Positions 36,217 through 44,829 of a stretch of 64,000 nucleotides of DNA are shown piece after piece. Below the pieces are notes generated by a model. It ran no database searches. It was not told where the DNA came from and saw nothing but the letters and a program-made list of their open reading frames with translations. Numbering within the stretch: the first letter of the stretch is position 1; each line of letters begins with the position of its first letter. The position numbers and the translations under genes were made by a program. Source of the stretch: Ruegeria lacuscaerulensis (GTDB lineage: Bacteria > Pseudomonadota > Alphaproteobacteria > Rhodobacterales > Rhodobacteraceae). The stretch spans positions 1 through 64,000 of the forward strand of contig NZ_WQGO01000011.1 in NCBI RefSeq assembly GCF_013034685.1, written 5' to 3'.

Positions 36217-37038
36217 TCAGCGTGACAGCAACCTGGCTCCGATCTCTTTGACGAATTTCGCAGCCACCATGGCCGTCATCCCATACGGGTCACGATGAGG
36301 ATTCAATTCGACGATGTCAGCGCCGACCAACTGCCCCTTGAAACGGCGGATCAGGTTGATCACCTCGCGGGTGCTTAACCCACCGGGTTCATGATGCGAC
36401 ACGCCGGGCGCAAAGGCAGGGTCCAACGCATCCAGATCCAGGGAGAGGTAAACAGGGCCATCAAAGCTGATTTCAAGATCGGGGCGCCAGCTTTGCATGT
36501 CGATCACTTCGACGCCGAACTTGTCGGCCTGTTCCTGCTGGTGCTTGTTCATGGTACGGATACCAACCTGCACCAGACGGTTGATTGCGCAGGTCTCCAT
36601 TACCCGCGCGAAGGGGCAGCCATGGCCCAGCGGACCGACTTGCTGACTGTCATACAAGTCGGGATGCGAGTCGATATGCAGGATGTTCAACCCCTCATAC
36701 CGTTCCGAATGCGCCTTGATCAGCGGATAGGCAACCGAATGGTCCCCTCCCAGAGATAACAGTCGCGCACCGCTTGAAATCCGCGCAGCAGCACCGGCTT
36801 CGATCCGGTCGATAGGTTCCTGTCCGATCATCTCGAACACATCCAGGTCGCCTGTATCCTTGAAGCGGTCGGTCGCGCCGAGATCTGTGCCATCCTCTGC
36901 GGTCAGGTTAGCGGCTCCGGAATGCAGAGCCTCGCGAATACGACCAGGGGCAAAGGCGGGCCCTTGCAGAAACGAGGAATGAAGATCCAGAGGCACCCCC
37001 ATAAGTGCGACGTCACCTGGGTTCAGATCCTGTGGCAT
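36217..37038 (-). CDS. Arginase/agmatinase family ureohydrolase
   Basis: This 273-residue binuclear manganese hydrolase has all metal ligands: the His in G-G-D-H-S-V, D-S-H-P-D-L-Y-D, and D-L-D-A-L-D-P with F-A-P-G-V-S-H-H-E-P-G-G. It releases urea or formamide from a guanidino or formimino substrate. Agmatine, arginine, guanidinobutyrate or formiminoglutamate are all possible, and sequence alone does not decide. It starts after GGTGTTCC rather than a strong ribosome-binding site. Confidence 0.88.
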   Translation of the reverse strand: MPQDLNPGDVALMGVPLDLHSSFLQGPAFAPGRIREALHSGAANLTAEDGTDLGATDRFKDTGDLDVFEMIGQEPIDRIEAGAAARISSGARLLSLGGDHSVAYPLIKAHSERYEGLNILHIDSHPDLYDSQQVGPLGHGCPFARVMETCAINRLVQVGIRTMNKHQQEQADKFGVEVIDMQSWRPDLEISFDGPVYLSLDLDALDPAFAPGVSHHEPGGLSTREVINLIRRFKGQLVGADIVELNPHRDPYGMTAMVAAKFVKEIGARLLSR

Positions 37039-37100
37039 GGAACACCTTTCAGATAAATTCTGCGGCGATCTGGCCGAATTGATTCCGAAAGGTCAAGAGG

Positions 37101-37337
37101 TCAACGGCGCAGGTATGTCTGCCAGATCCAGATCACCAACAACGCACCCAAAACCGCACCGACAAAGCCCGACAGCCAGCCCGCTACGGCGATCAATGCA
37201 CGTAGAAGGAACCCGCCGACCAGCGCGCCAACGATGCCGATCAACATGGTTGTGGGAATATCGGCCTCGATCCGCATCAGTCGTGTCGCCAGAAACCCGG
37301 CGGCGGCTCCGATGATGATAAGGGCGATAACGGGCAA
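37101..37337 (-). CDS. GlsB/YeaQ/YmgE family stress membrane protein, copy 1
   Basis: This 78-residue protein has three helices and the glycine-rich pattern G-A-A-A-G-F-L-A-T-R near the N-terminus and I-G-I-V-G-A-L-V-G-G-F-L in the middle, as in the YeaQ/YmgE ('transglycosylase-associated') family. The role in envelope stress is undefined. It follows a second small membrane protein by 1 bp. Confidence 0.82.
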   Translation of the reverse strand: MPVIALIIIGAAAGFLATRLMRIEADIPTTMLIGIVGALVGGFLLRALIAVAGWLSGFVGAVLGALLVIWIWQTYLRR

Positions 37338-37338
37338 G

Positions 37339-37575
37339 TTATTTCCTCCAATGAGTGGGCACGATGATCAGCGCCCCGATGGATGACAGGACCGCGTCCA
37401 GTCCGGGCGGGCCGAAGCTGATGCCAAACATGATGCGCACAAAGTAGAACAGGAACGCGCCGCCCACGCAAATGATGATCGAGGGCAGGTATCCATTGTG
37501 GGTAAATCCGGTTTTTTCAGCCAGATACCCCACGATCCCGGCAATCACGACGGTGCCCATCAATATCATGAACAT
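37339..37575 (-). CDS. Small three-helix membrane protein, YeaQ-like
   Basis: This 78-residue protein from the ATG at 37575 has GGAG 8 bp upstream and starts 5 bp after the fmt stop. It has three hydrophobic segments (about 3-19, 31-48 and 58-73). Its size and layout equal its neighbour, but its glycine motifs are weaker, so the family is less certain. It is probably co-transcribed with fmt. Confidence 0.7.
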   Translation of the reverse strand: MFMILMGTVVIAGIVGYLAEKTGFTHNGYLPSIIICVGGAFLFYFVRIMFGISFGPPGLDAVLSSIGALIIVPTHWRK

Positions 37576-37580
37576 CTGGT

Positions 37581-38495
37581 TTACTCCGAACTGAGCCGCG
37601 TTCCGGACGAAACAGGCCACCCCCGCAAAAAGGTTTCAACATCCTGCGCCCCTTTCCCTGCCCGTTGCAGCCGCAAAAGGTCAACCGCGCCGTCGCCACA
37701 GGCCACGCGGAGTGTGTCATTCAGAACCTCTCCCGGAGCGCCCTGCCCAGCGGCCAGCCGAGAGGACAAAAGCTTGACCCGCTCGCCTTCGATCTCGGTC
37801 CAGGCGCCGGGGAACGGGGACAGGCCCCGGATTTGCCGGTCAACCTCGGCGGCAGGACGCGCCCAGTCGACGCGCGCCTCGGATTTGTCGATCTTCGCAG
37901 CATAGGTCACGCCATCTTCAGGCTGAACCTCAGGGGTCAGGTTCGGCAGCTCCTCCAACGCTTCAACCACCATAGCAGCGCCCATTTCTGACAATCGATC
38001 ATGAAGCTGCGCTGTGGTTTCCAGCGGCCCAATATCCGTAGCCCGACGCAACAGGACCGGGCCGGTATCCAGCCCGGCCTCCATCTGCATGATGCAGATA
38101 CCCGTCTGAGCGTCGCCCGCCATGATCGCACGCTGAAGCGGAGCAGCCCCGCGCCAGCGCGGTAACAGGCTGGCGTGAATGTTCAAACAGCCATGTTTCG
38201 GCGCATCCAGGATGGCTTGCGGCAACAGCAAGCCATAGGCGACAACGACAGCGACATCTGCGTCCAAGGCCGCAAACGCCGCTTGTTCGTCGGGCGATTT
38301 CAGCGAGACCGGATGACGAACGTCGAACCCCAATACCTCGGCCCGTGCGTGAACCGGGGTGGGACGGTTCTTTTTGCCACGCCCTGCTGGGCGGGGCGGC
38401 TGGCAATAGACGGCGGCGATTTCATGTCCGGCCGCGACCAGCGCGTCCAGCACCGGCACCGAGAAATCGGGCGTTCCCATGAAGATGATGCGCAT
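37581..38495 (-). CDS. fmt: Methionyl-tRNA formyltransferase
   Basis: Fmt formylates initiator Met-tRNA. The 304-residue protein starts [14 protein letters not shown] and shows the [19 protein letters not shown] catalytic block with the N...H...D residues. A C-terminal OB-like tRNA-binding domain follows. It has a GGAG site 7 bp before the ATG and follows two deformylase genes, the standard def-fmt arrangement. Confidence 0.96.
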   Translation of the reverse strand: MRIIFMGTPDFSVPVLDALVAAGHEIAAVYCQPPRPAGRGKKNRPTPVHARAEVLGFDVRHPVSLKSPDEQAAFAALDADVAVVVAYGLLLPQAILDAPKHGCLNIHASLLPRWRGAAPLQRAIMAGDAQTGICIMQMEAGLDTGPVLLRRATDIGPLETTAQLHDRLSEMGAAMVVEALEELPNLTPEVQPEDGVTYAAKIDKSEARVDWARPAAEVDRQIRGLSPFPGAWTEIEGERVKLLSSRLAAGQGAPGEVLNDTLRVACGDGAVDLLRLQRAGKGAQDVETFLRGWPVSSGTRLSSE

Positions 38496-38541
38496 GAGGG
38501 GGCTCCGGTGGTTGGGGTAAGCGCAGGGCAGACGCCTGGGG

Positions 38542-39036
38542 CTATCCGAGTTTCTTGGCTTTGCGTAACAGCATGTCTCGTTTGACCTTGCTGAGACGAT
38601 CGAAATACATCCGCCCGTTCAGATGGTCGATCTGATGCTGCACGCTGGTGGCTTCGATCCCCACAAAGTCACGACGGTCGATCATGCCCTGTTCGTTCAA
38701 GAACTTTACCGTCACCGCGCGCGGGCGCTTCACCTTGGCCGAGACGCCGGGCAGGTTCGGGCTGGCCTCATCATGTTCGCGAAGTTCAACGGAACTGTGC
38801 AGGATTTCCGGGTTCGCCAGACGCACGGCCCGGCCCCGCTCGGTCGAGCCATCCACCACGGCCAGCCGCAACATCACCCCGATCTGAGGCGCGGCGAGGC
38901 CGACGCCGGGCATCGCTTCCATCGTGTCGATCATGTCGTTCCAGATGGCGCGAATTTCATCGGTGACCTCTGCCACGTCTTCCGCCTTGGTGCGCAGACG
39001 TTTGTCAGGCCACGGCAGACAGGCGCGGACCGTCAT
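38542..39036 (-). CDS. Peptide deformylase-like protein lacking catalytic residues
   Basis: This 164-residue protein has the deformylase fold, and motif 1 ([10 protein letters not shown]) is intact. Motif 2, E-G-C-L-S in active enzymes, reads E-A-S-P-N, so the metal-binding Cys is Ser. Motif 3, H-E-I-D-H, reads H-Q-I-D-H, so the catalytic Glu is Gln. The two histidine ligands remain. It is probably inactive as a classical deformylase. It overlaps the canonical def gene by ATGA and precedes fmt by 46 bp, so it is co-expressed with both. Confidence 0.85.
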   Translation of the reverse strand: MTVRACLPWPDKRLRTKAEDVAEVTDEIRAIWNDMIDTMEAMPGVGLAAPQIGVMLRLAVVDGSTERGRAVRLANPEILHSSVELREHDEASPNLPGVSAKVKRPRAVTVKFLNEQGMIDRRDFVGIEATSVQHQIDHLNGRMYFDRLSKVKRDMLLRKAKKLG

Positions 39037-39551
39037 GCGCGGGCCTTTTCGCGTTTCAACTTTTGCATTTTGCGCGTGATCATCTGGCGTTTCAGCGGTT
39101 TGAGATAGTCGATGAACAGCTTACCGTTCAGATGGTCGATCTCATGTTGCACACAGGTGGCCCAAAGGCCGTCGAAGGTTTCCTGCTGCGCGTTGCCGTC
39201 GCGGTCGATCCAGGCCACATCCACGACTTTGGGACGGGTGACCTCGGCATATTGCTCGGGGATCGACAGGCAACCTTCCTCGTACACATTCGTTTCGTCG
39301 GACGACGCGATGATCTCGGGGTTGAACATGATCAACGGGCGCGGGGCCTCGCCCTCTTCCTTGACGCAATCCAGCACGATCAACCGATCCAGCACACCGA
39401 TCTGCGGCGCGGCCAGCCCGACGCCGGGCGCGTCATACATCGTCTCCAGCATGTCATCGGCCAGCTTGCGCAGCTCATCCGTCAGATCGGCCACGGGGGC
39501 ACAGACCTTTTTCAGGCGGGGGTCGGGATGGATCAGAATAGTGCGTTTCAT
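39033..39551 (-). CDS. def: Peptide deformylase
   Basis: Def removes the N-formyl group from nascent proteins. The 172-residue enzyme has all three motifs intact: [19 protein letters not shown] (metal Cys) and Q-H-E-I-D-H-L-N-G (two His ligands and the catalytic Glu). It is the first gene of a def-(def-like)-fmt run and is divergent from the lyase gene. Confidence 0.96.
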   Translation of the reverse strand: MKRTILIHPDPRLKKVCAPVADLTDELRKLADDMLETMYDAPGVGLAAPQIGVLDRLIVLDCVKEEGEAPRPLIMFNPEIIASSDETNVYEEGCLSIPEQYAEVTRPKVVDVAWIDRDGNAQQETFDGLWATCVQHEIDHLNGKLFIDYLKPLKRQMITRKMQKLKREKARA

Positions 39552-39645
39552 GAAGTTGATTTAGGCCATCGCGCGACCCGCCGCAACGCCCCCCTTGCAC
39601 CTGCCGCGATTGTGGCTAGCTTTCGTCGCGACAGATGGAGATGAC

Positions 39646-40818
39646 ATGACGTTCAACGACCTCACCGACCGCCGGGGCACCAACAGTTCAAAATGGGACA
39701 AGATGGAGCGCCTTTATGGCATTTCGCCAGACGACGGGCTGGCCATGTGGACCGCGGATTCTGATTATCGCACAGCGCCTTGCGTGATTGATGCCGTGCA
39801 GCAGGCCGTCGATCACGGAGTGTTCGGCTATTCCTGGATGCATCCGGACTATCTGGCTTCGGTCCAGTGGTGGATGGTAAATCGCCACGGGTGGGAGATT
39901 GACACAGATTGGGTCCTGACGTCGCAGGGGTTGGGCAACGCGATCGCCCTGTGTCTGGATGTCTGGTCTCAGCCGGGCGACGGGATTGTGATCTTCTCCC
40001 CTGTTTACCATGAGTTCGCGCACAAAGTGAACAAATCCGGCCGCCGCGTGGTCGAATGCCCATTGGTGCGTGATGGTGAAAGCTATGCCGTTGACCTCGA
40101 GGATGCGCAATCGCGACTGGACGGGTCGGAAAAGATGCTGCTGTGGTGCTCACCGCAGAACCCCTCGGGCCGGGTCTGGACACCGGACGAGCTGCGCGCG
40201 GTCGCGGCGTTTGCCGAACGGAACGGGCTGATCCTGGTGTCGGATGAGATCCATCATGATCTGGTCTATCCCGGCAGCACCTTTGTGCCGATGGATGTTG
40301 CAGCACCTGATGCGCGCCCTTGGACGGTGACCCTGACGGCGGCTTCCAAGACCTTCAACATCGCCGGTCAACGCACCGGGAATATGATCATTCCCGATAC
40401 TAAGCTGCGCGCGGACATGCGCCACCGCATTCAGGCGCTGGACTATGACCCCAGCGCGCTAGGTGTGGCGATGATCACCGCCGCCTACACGCCCGAGGGC
40501 GCCGCATGGGTCGACCAGCAGGTCGCGCATCTGGACGGAAACCGCAAACTGTTCGACGCGACGATTGCTGAAATCCCCGGCCTTTGGTCAATGCCGTTGC
40601 AATCCACTTATCTGGCCTGGGTCGATTTTTCGGGCACAGGCATGGACCATGCCGAGTTCACCCGGCGTCTGCGAGAAGATGCCAAAATCGCCACCTCACC
40701 CGGCCCCGGCTTCGGAGCAGGCGGAGAAACCTTCGAGCGTTTCAACCTTGCTACTCAGCGCAGCCGTGTCGAGGACGCATGCGCCCGGCTGAAGCGTGCT
40801 TTTGCAGATTTGCAGTGA
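39646..40818 (+). CDS. MalY/PatB family PLP-dependent C-S lyase or aminotransferase
   Basis: This 390-residue fold-type I PLP enzyme opens with W-D-x-M-E-R-x-Y-G and L-A-M-W-T-A-D-S-D, the MalY/PatB signature. The cofactor lysine is in T-A-A-S-K-T-F-N-I-A-G, and the PLP Asp is in V-S-D-E-I-H-H-D. Family members cleave cystathionine or other cysteine conjugates. The ATG at 39646 lies 6 bp after GGAG. A weak GC hairpin follows the stop (40826-40848). Confidence 0.88.
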   Translation: MTFNDLTDRRGTNSSKWDKMERLYGISPDDGLAMWTADSDYRTAPCVIDAVQQAVDHGVFGYSWMHPDYLASVQWWMVNRHGWEIDTDWVLTSQGLGNAIALCLDVWSQPGDGIVIFSPVYHEFAHKVNKSGRRVVECPLVRDGESYAVDLEDAQSRLDGSEKMLLWCSPQNPSGRVWTPDELRAVAAFAERNGLILVSDEIHHDLVYPGSTFVPMDVAAPDARPWTVTLTAASKTFNIAGQRTGNMIIPDTKLRADMRHRIQALDYDPSALGVAMITAAYTPEGAAWVDQQVAHLDGNRKLFDATIAEIPGLWSMPLQSTYLAWVDFSGTGMDHAEFTRRLREDAKIATSPGPGFGAGGETFERFNLATQRSRVEDACARLKRAFADLQ

Positions 40819-40854
40819 TCGGAAGGCCCGGCGGTCTGTCCGTCGGGCATCCCG

Positions 40855-41208
40855 TTAGTCCTTATGGCCTAGCAGCGCGATGGGCGCATCCGGCGCACGG
40901 TAGAAATCCAAAGGAGCCTTATCCGAGGCGGCAGTGCTACGCTTGAACTCATACCGCATCTCACCCGCCTCATCTTCGTCAGCGATGATCAGGCATTGGT
41001 ACAGATGGTTCGCACCGTCATAGATATCGACCAACCCGCGCAATTTCGGCGTCGTTGCGGCCTCAACCGTGAAGCCGTCTTTCCACAATCTCAGAATTTT
41101 ATATGTATTGTCGCCGATTTCGACACGAAGGCGGCTGGTCTTTTTCAACCCCGCGATTCGCGCCGCATCCAATTCGGCGCTTATTTCCTTAGAAACATAG
41201 GTCGTCAT
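40855..41208 (-). CDS. Conserved hypothetical protein, possibly PilZ-like
   Basis: This is a 117-residue soluble protein. The middle part, R-L-R-V-E-I-G followed by alternating hydrophobic strands and L-R-G-L-V-D-I-Y-D-G, suggests a small beta-barrel domain. The start R-L-R-V and the downstream D-x-Y-D-G only loosely resemble PilZ (which needs R-x-x-x-R and D-x-S-x-x-G). The C-terminus, L-D-F-Y-R-A-P-D-A-P, is charged and Pro-rich. I recall similar proteins in related Rhodobacterales, but no function. Confidence 0.7.
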   Translation of the reverse strand: MTTYVSKEISAELDAARIAGLKKTSRLRVEIGDNTYKILRLWKDGFTVEAATTPKLRGLVDIYDGANHLYQCLIIADEDEAGEMRYEFKRSTAASDKAPLDFYRAPDAPIALLGHKD

Positions 41209-41419
41209 AACAATTTTCCCCCGCAGTACATACTATTGTGAGCAACTCTTCGTAAAAATCCAATGAAGCTGAGAACCTGAAACAAACCGAATTCAATCTG
41301 TTGCGCGGAAATCCCGGATCGACCTGTGCAATGACGCAGGCAAGATGCGCGCGCCCTCGCATGGAACCGACCCGAGCGACACCCTATGTTTGCCGAAATC
41401 GGATTTCGGAGGGACAAAG

Positions 41420-42409
41420 ATGGGCCTGTTGGTCGACGGCAAATGGCACGACACTTGGTATGACACCAAATCCACCGGCGGCGCGTTCAAACGCAGCGCA
41501 GCGCAGTTCCGCAACTGGCTGACCGCCGATGGCAGCGCGGGCCCCTCGGGCAAGGGCGGGTTCAAGGCGGAAGCTGGACGCTATCACCTCTATGTCAGCC
41601 ACGCCTGCCCCTGGGCGCATCGCACCCTGATCTTCCGGGAACTCAAGGGGCTAAGCAATCTGATCTCTGTCTCGGTCGTGCACCCGGATATGCTGGACAA
41701 GGGCTGGAACTTTCAGCCAGACGACAAAGGCGCAACCGGGGATGATCTGTACGGGCTGGACTATGCCCATCAAATCTATACCATGGCGGACCCGTCATAT
41801 TCCGGCCGTGTCACAGTGCCGATCCTTTGGGACAAGGAGCAGGAAACGATCGTCTCGAACGAAAGTTCAGAGATTATCCGTATGTTCAATTCGGCCTTTG
41901 ATGGCATCACGGGCAATAACGACGATTACTGGCCCGAGACGATGCGCGATGACATCGAAGCGGTCAACGCCCGGATCTATTCCGACGTGAACAATGGCGT
42001 CTACAAATCCGGCTTCGCCACCAGCCAGGCCGCCTATGACAGCGCTGTTGGGCCGCTATTCGATACGCTGGATTGGCTCGAAGATCGCCTGTCCCAAAAC
42101 CGCTATCTGATGGGGGATCGCATCACCGAGGCCGATTGGCGCTTGTTCACGACCCTGATCCGGTTCGATCCGGTTTATCACCTGCATTTCAAATGCAACC
42201 GGCGGCGGCTGATCGACTATCCGAACCTATGGGCCTATACGCGCGAACTGTATCAATGGCCCGGCATCGCGCCGACAGTGAACATGGAGCACATCGTGCG
42301 CCACTACCACTACAGCCATGAAAGCATCAATCCGCACCGCATTATCCCGACCAACCCGGTGCTGGATTACGGGGAACCGCATGGGCGCGGTCAGCGACCC
42401 GCCGCGTAG
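41420..42409 (+). CDS. Glutathionyl-hydroquinone reductase (Xi-class glutathione S-transferase)
   Basis: This 329-residue protein has the Xi-class active-site motif S-H-A-C-P-W-A-H-R-T (cysteine near residue 62) and the long Xi C-terminal domain. That domain includes E-A-D-W-R-L-F-T-T-L-I-R-F-D-P-V-Y-H-L-H-F-K-C-N and Y-P-N-L-W-A-Y. Such enzymes (YqjG/ECM4/PcpF type) reduce glutathionyl-hydroquinones. The ATG at 41420 is preceded by GGAGGG. The final 19 bp overlap the convergent receiver gene. Confidence 0.9.
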   Translation: MGLLVDGKWHDTWYDTKSTGGAFKRSAAQFRNWLTADGSAGPSGKGGFKAEAGRYHLYVSHACPWAHRTLIFRELKGLSNLISVSVVHPDMLDKGWNFQPDDKGATGDDLYGLDYAHQIYTMADPSYSGRVTVPILWDKEQETIVSNESSEIIRMFNSAFDGITGNNDDYWPETMRDDIEAVNARIYSDVNNGVYKSGFATSQAAYDSAVGPLFDTLDWLEDRLSQNRYLMGDRITEADWRLFTTLIRFDPVYHLHFKCNRRRLIDYPNLWAYTRELYQWPGIAPTVNMEHIVRHYHYSHESINPHRIIPTNPVLDYGEPHGRGQRPAA

Positions 42410-42753
42410 TGTTCGACCATCGCCGCCAGATCCTCTGGCGGCGTTCCGCTTTGCACATAGGCGCACGCATTGGGGCTGTGGGCAAAGATGGACCCGTCCG
42501 AGAAAAAGGTGGTGTTCGTGACGAAGATCACCCTCGCCTCAGGGCGGCGATAGCTGGCGAAATCAGCCACGGCCAGCGCGCTGCCTGCCTCCAGCACCAA
42601 ATCCAGCACGATAATGTCAAACGCGACCCCGTAAAGCGCGAGGATCGCGGCCTCTTGCCCGGCGACAAGCGTGACCTCAGCGCCTTGACGTTCAAGGTGC
42701 CGCTTCCAGACCCGACCTAGGTCGGGATTACTCTCAACAATCAAAACATTCAT
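42391..42753 (-). CDS. Stand-alone receiver-like domain with degenerate active site
   Basis: This 120-residue single domain has the CheY fold. The phospho-acceptor-type Asp51 lies in I-I-V-L-D-L and Thr79 in F-V-T-N. The acidic pocket is reduced to V-E-S-N-P-D, and the invariant Lys-Pro near the C-terminus is replaced by V-Q-S-G-T. Phosphorylation is therefore doubtful. The ATG at 42753 follows GAGG. No kinase or output domain is adjacent. Confidence 0.8.
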   Translation of the reverse strand: MNVLIVESNPDLGRVWKRHLERQGAEVTLVAGQEAAILALYGVAFDIIVLDLVLEAGSALAVADFASYRRPEARVIFVTNTTFFSDGSIFAHSPNACAYVQSGTPPEDLAAMVEHYAAGR

Positions 42754-42934
42754 AAGTAACAACCTCGGCACATGAAGTGGTGAACGGTGCCGACCCCTGA
42801 GTTTGTGATCACGCCAATTCCTTAACAAAGGGTTAACGCTGTTTTCCGGTTGCCGCCGAGGCACGGATTCGCTTGTGCAAATGGCGAAAATCCGCTTGAA
42901 ACGGGCCGAAATCGGCGATTCCGGCGAGACCCTA

Positions 42935-43900
42935 ATGACAAGCTCTGACAAAAACTTGAACCCGCGCGCGCGCCGCGACCATGGCGGAGGGCTGGATGAC
43001 GCCATTCAAACCTATGGCGGATCGCGGCAAGACTGGCTGGACCTGTCGACCGGAATCAACCCGCAGCCCTACCCGGTGTCTGACCTGAGTGCCGAGGATT
43101 GGACCGCCCTGCCCGACCACGGCGCGTTCGAGCAACTGACCAACGCGGCCCGCCAATTCTGGTCCGTGCGTGATAACGCCGCGATTTTGCCTGCGCCCGG
43201 CGCCTCGGCTTTGATCGCCCGCATTCCGGCCTTGGCGCCGCAGGGGCGGGTTCAGATCACAACCCCCACCTATAACGAGCACGCCGCCGCCTTTTCCGCG
43301 CAAGGCTGGAGCGTTCAGCCCGAAGGTCCAGCCGACGCGCGTGTGATCGTTCACCCCAACAATCCCGATGGTCGCTATTGGACCGATGCCGACGCCAACG
43401 CGCCGCTGACCATCATTGACGAGAGTTTCTGCGATGTCGCCCCCGAAGCCTCGCTGATCCATCTGGCCGAGCGGCCCGGCGTGATCGTGCTGAAAAGCTT
43501 TGGCAAGTTCTGGGGGTTGGCCGGGCTGCGCCTTGGCTTTGCCATCGGCGACCCAAAGCTGATCGCACGGCTGAACGATCTGACTGGCCCATGGGCGGTC
43601 TCGGGTCCTGCTTTGCGAATTGGCGCGCGGGCTTTGCAAGACACCGATTGGGCCGCAGCCACCCGACGGTATCTTCAGCAAGGCGCGGACCGGCTGGATA
43701 CCCTCGTGACGGGTCAGGGTGCCTGTTTGGTCGGGGGTACACCGCTCTTTCGCCTTTACTCCGTCGAAGACGCCGCGGAGTGGCAGGACCGTCTGGCCCG
43801 CGCCCTTATCTGGAGCCGTATCTTCCCCTATTCGACAACTTACTTGCGTCTGGGCTTGCCACCAGCAGACGGTTGGGCCCGGCTTGAGGCGGCATTGTGA
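42935..43900 (+). CDS. cobC: Threonine-phosphate decarboxylase / cobalamin biosynthesis aminotransferase
   Basis: This 321-residue PLP enzyme is of the histidinol-phosphate aminotransferase-like group. It has D-L-S-T-G-I-N-P at the N-terminus, [16 protein letters not shown], the cofactor lysine in [16 protein letters not shown], and the Arg of R-L-G near the C-terminus. It makes (R)-1-amino-2-propanol O-2-phosphate for the corrin nucleotide loop. GTGA overlap with cobD confirms the pathway. Confidence 0.92.
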   Translation: MTSSDKNLNPRARRDHGGGLDDAIQTYGGSRQDWLDLSTGINPQPYPVSDLSAEDWTALPDHGAFEQLTNAARQFWSVRDNAAILPAPGASALIARIPALAPQGRVQITTPTYNEHAAAFSAQGWSVQPEGPADARVIVHPNNPDGRYWTDADANAPLTIIDESFCDVAPEASLIHLAERPGVIVLKSFGKFWGLAGLRLGFAIGDPKLIARLNDLTGPWAVSGPALRIGARALQDTDWAAATRRYLQQGADRLDTLVTGQGACLVGGTPLFRLYSVEDAAEWQDRLARALIWSRIFPYSTTYLRLGLPPADGWARLEAAL

Positions 43901-44817
43901 GCACCGCCTTCCTTCTGGTCTACGCCCTCTGTCTGGATGCGGCCCTGGGCGAGCCCGACTGGCTGTGGTCGCGGGTGAAACACCCCGCCGTCGTGATCGG
44001 CAACCTTATTGGCTGGCTTGACAAACGCCTCAACCACGGTGCGCAACGGCGTCTGAAAGGTGTCGCGGTTGTCGCCTTGTTGGTGTGCGGCGCATTGATT
44101 ATTGGGCGCGCGCTGACCCTTCTGGGACCAGTAGTCGAAATAATCGCCTGCGCCATTCTGCTGGCTCAGAAGTCATTGGTCAGCCATGTGCGCGATGTTG
44201 GTGCCGGTTTGGCCGTCTCGCTGGAAGACGGGCGGGGGAAAGTGGCGATGATCGTCTCGCGCGATACACGCGACATGACGCAGGCGCAGGTCGCGCGGTC
44301 AGCGATCGAAAGCGCGGCCGAAAACCTCAGCGACGGGGTCATCGCGCCCGCTTTCTGGTTTCTTCTCGGCGGCCTGCCCGGTCTGCTGGTTTACAAGGCC
44401 GTAAACACCGCCGACAGCATGATCGGCTACCGCAGCGAAAAATACCGCGACTTCGGCTGGGCTTCGGCACGGTTGGACGATGTACTTAACCTGATCCCCG
44501 CCCGCCTGACCTGCGTGATGATCGTGGCGCTGTCGGGCCAATGGGCGCGCTGGCCTCAGATGGTCGCGGATGCCCGCCGCCATATCTCGCCCAACGCTGG
44601 CTGGCCTGAGGCCGCCATGGCCCGCGCCTTGAACGTCGCCCTGGCTGGACCGCGCAGCTATGACGGGCAGCTGCGCGATCTGGCCTGGGTCAACGGCGAC
44701 GCCCCACGCGATATCGGCGCGTCAGAGGTTTTCCGCGCATGCGACATGCTCTGGCGGGTTTGGGGGCTTGCGCTTGGCCTCGTGTCGGTGTCGGTTGGGG
44801 TCAGCTTCATTTTCTGA
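43897..44817 (+). CDS. cobD: Adenosylcobinamide-phosphate synthase
   Basis: This 306-residue inner-membrane protein is of the CbiB/CobD family, which attaches the aminopropanol arm to adenosylcobyric acid. It has [12 protein letters not shown] near the start, an [17 protein letters not shown] block, [10 protein letters not shown], and about four or five helices. GTG start. The gene name cobD follows the Pseudomonas denitrificans scheme (cbiB in Salmonella). Confidence 0.93.
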   Translation: MSTAFLLVYALCLDAALGEPDWLWSRVKHPAVVIGNLIGWLDKRLNHGAQRRLKGVAVVALLVCGALIIGRALTLLGPVVEIIACAILLAQKSLVSHVRDVGAGLAVSLEDGRGKVAMIVSRDTRDMTQAQVARSAIESAAENLSDGVIAPAFWFLLGGLPGLLVYKAVNTADSMIGYRSEKYRDFGWASARLDDVLNLIPARLTCVMIVALSGQWARWPQMVADARRHISPNAGWPEAAMARALNVALAGPRSYDGQLRDLAWVNGDAPRDIGASEVFRACDMLWRVWGLALGLVSVSVGVSFIF

Positions 44818-44829
44818 CGGACCCGTTTC

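Noticed and set aside
40826..40848. Hairpin after the MalY-type gene as a terminator
   Set aside because: The stem (GCCCGGCGG/CCGTCGGGC) has one wobble pair and no T tract on either strand, so I do not list it as a terminator feature; it is mentioned only in the gene entry.
42754..42934. Possible cobalamin riboswitch before cobC
   Set aside because: I looked for a B12-box-like sequence and the long paired leader; neither is visible and the 181-bp gap is short for this riboswitch class.
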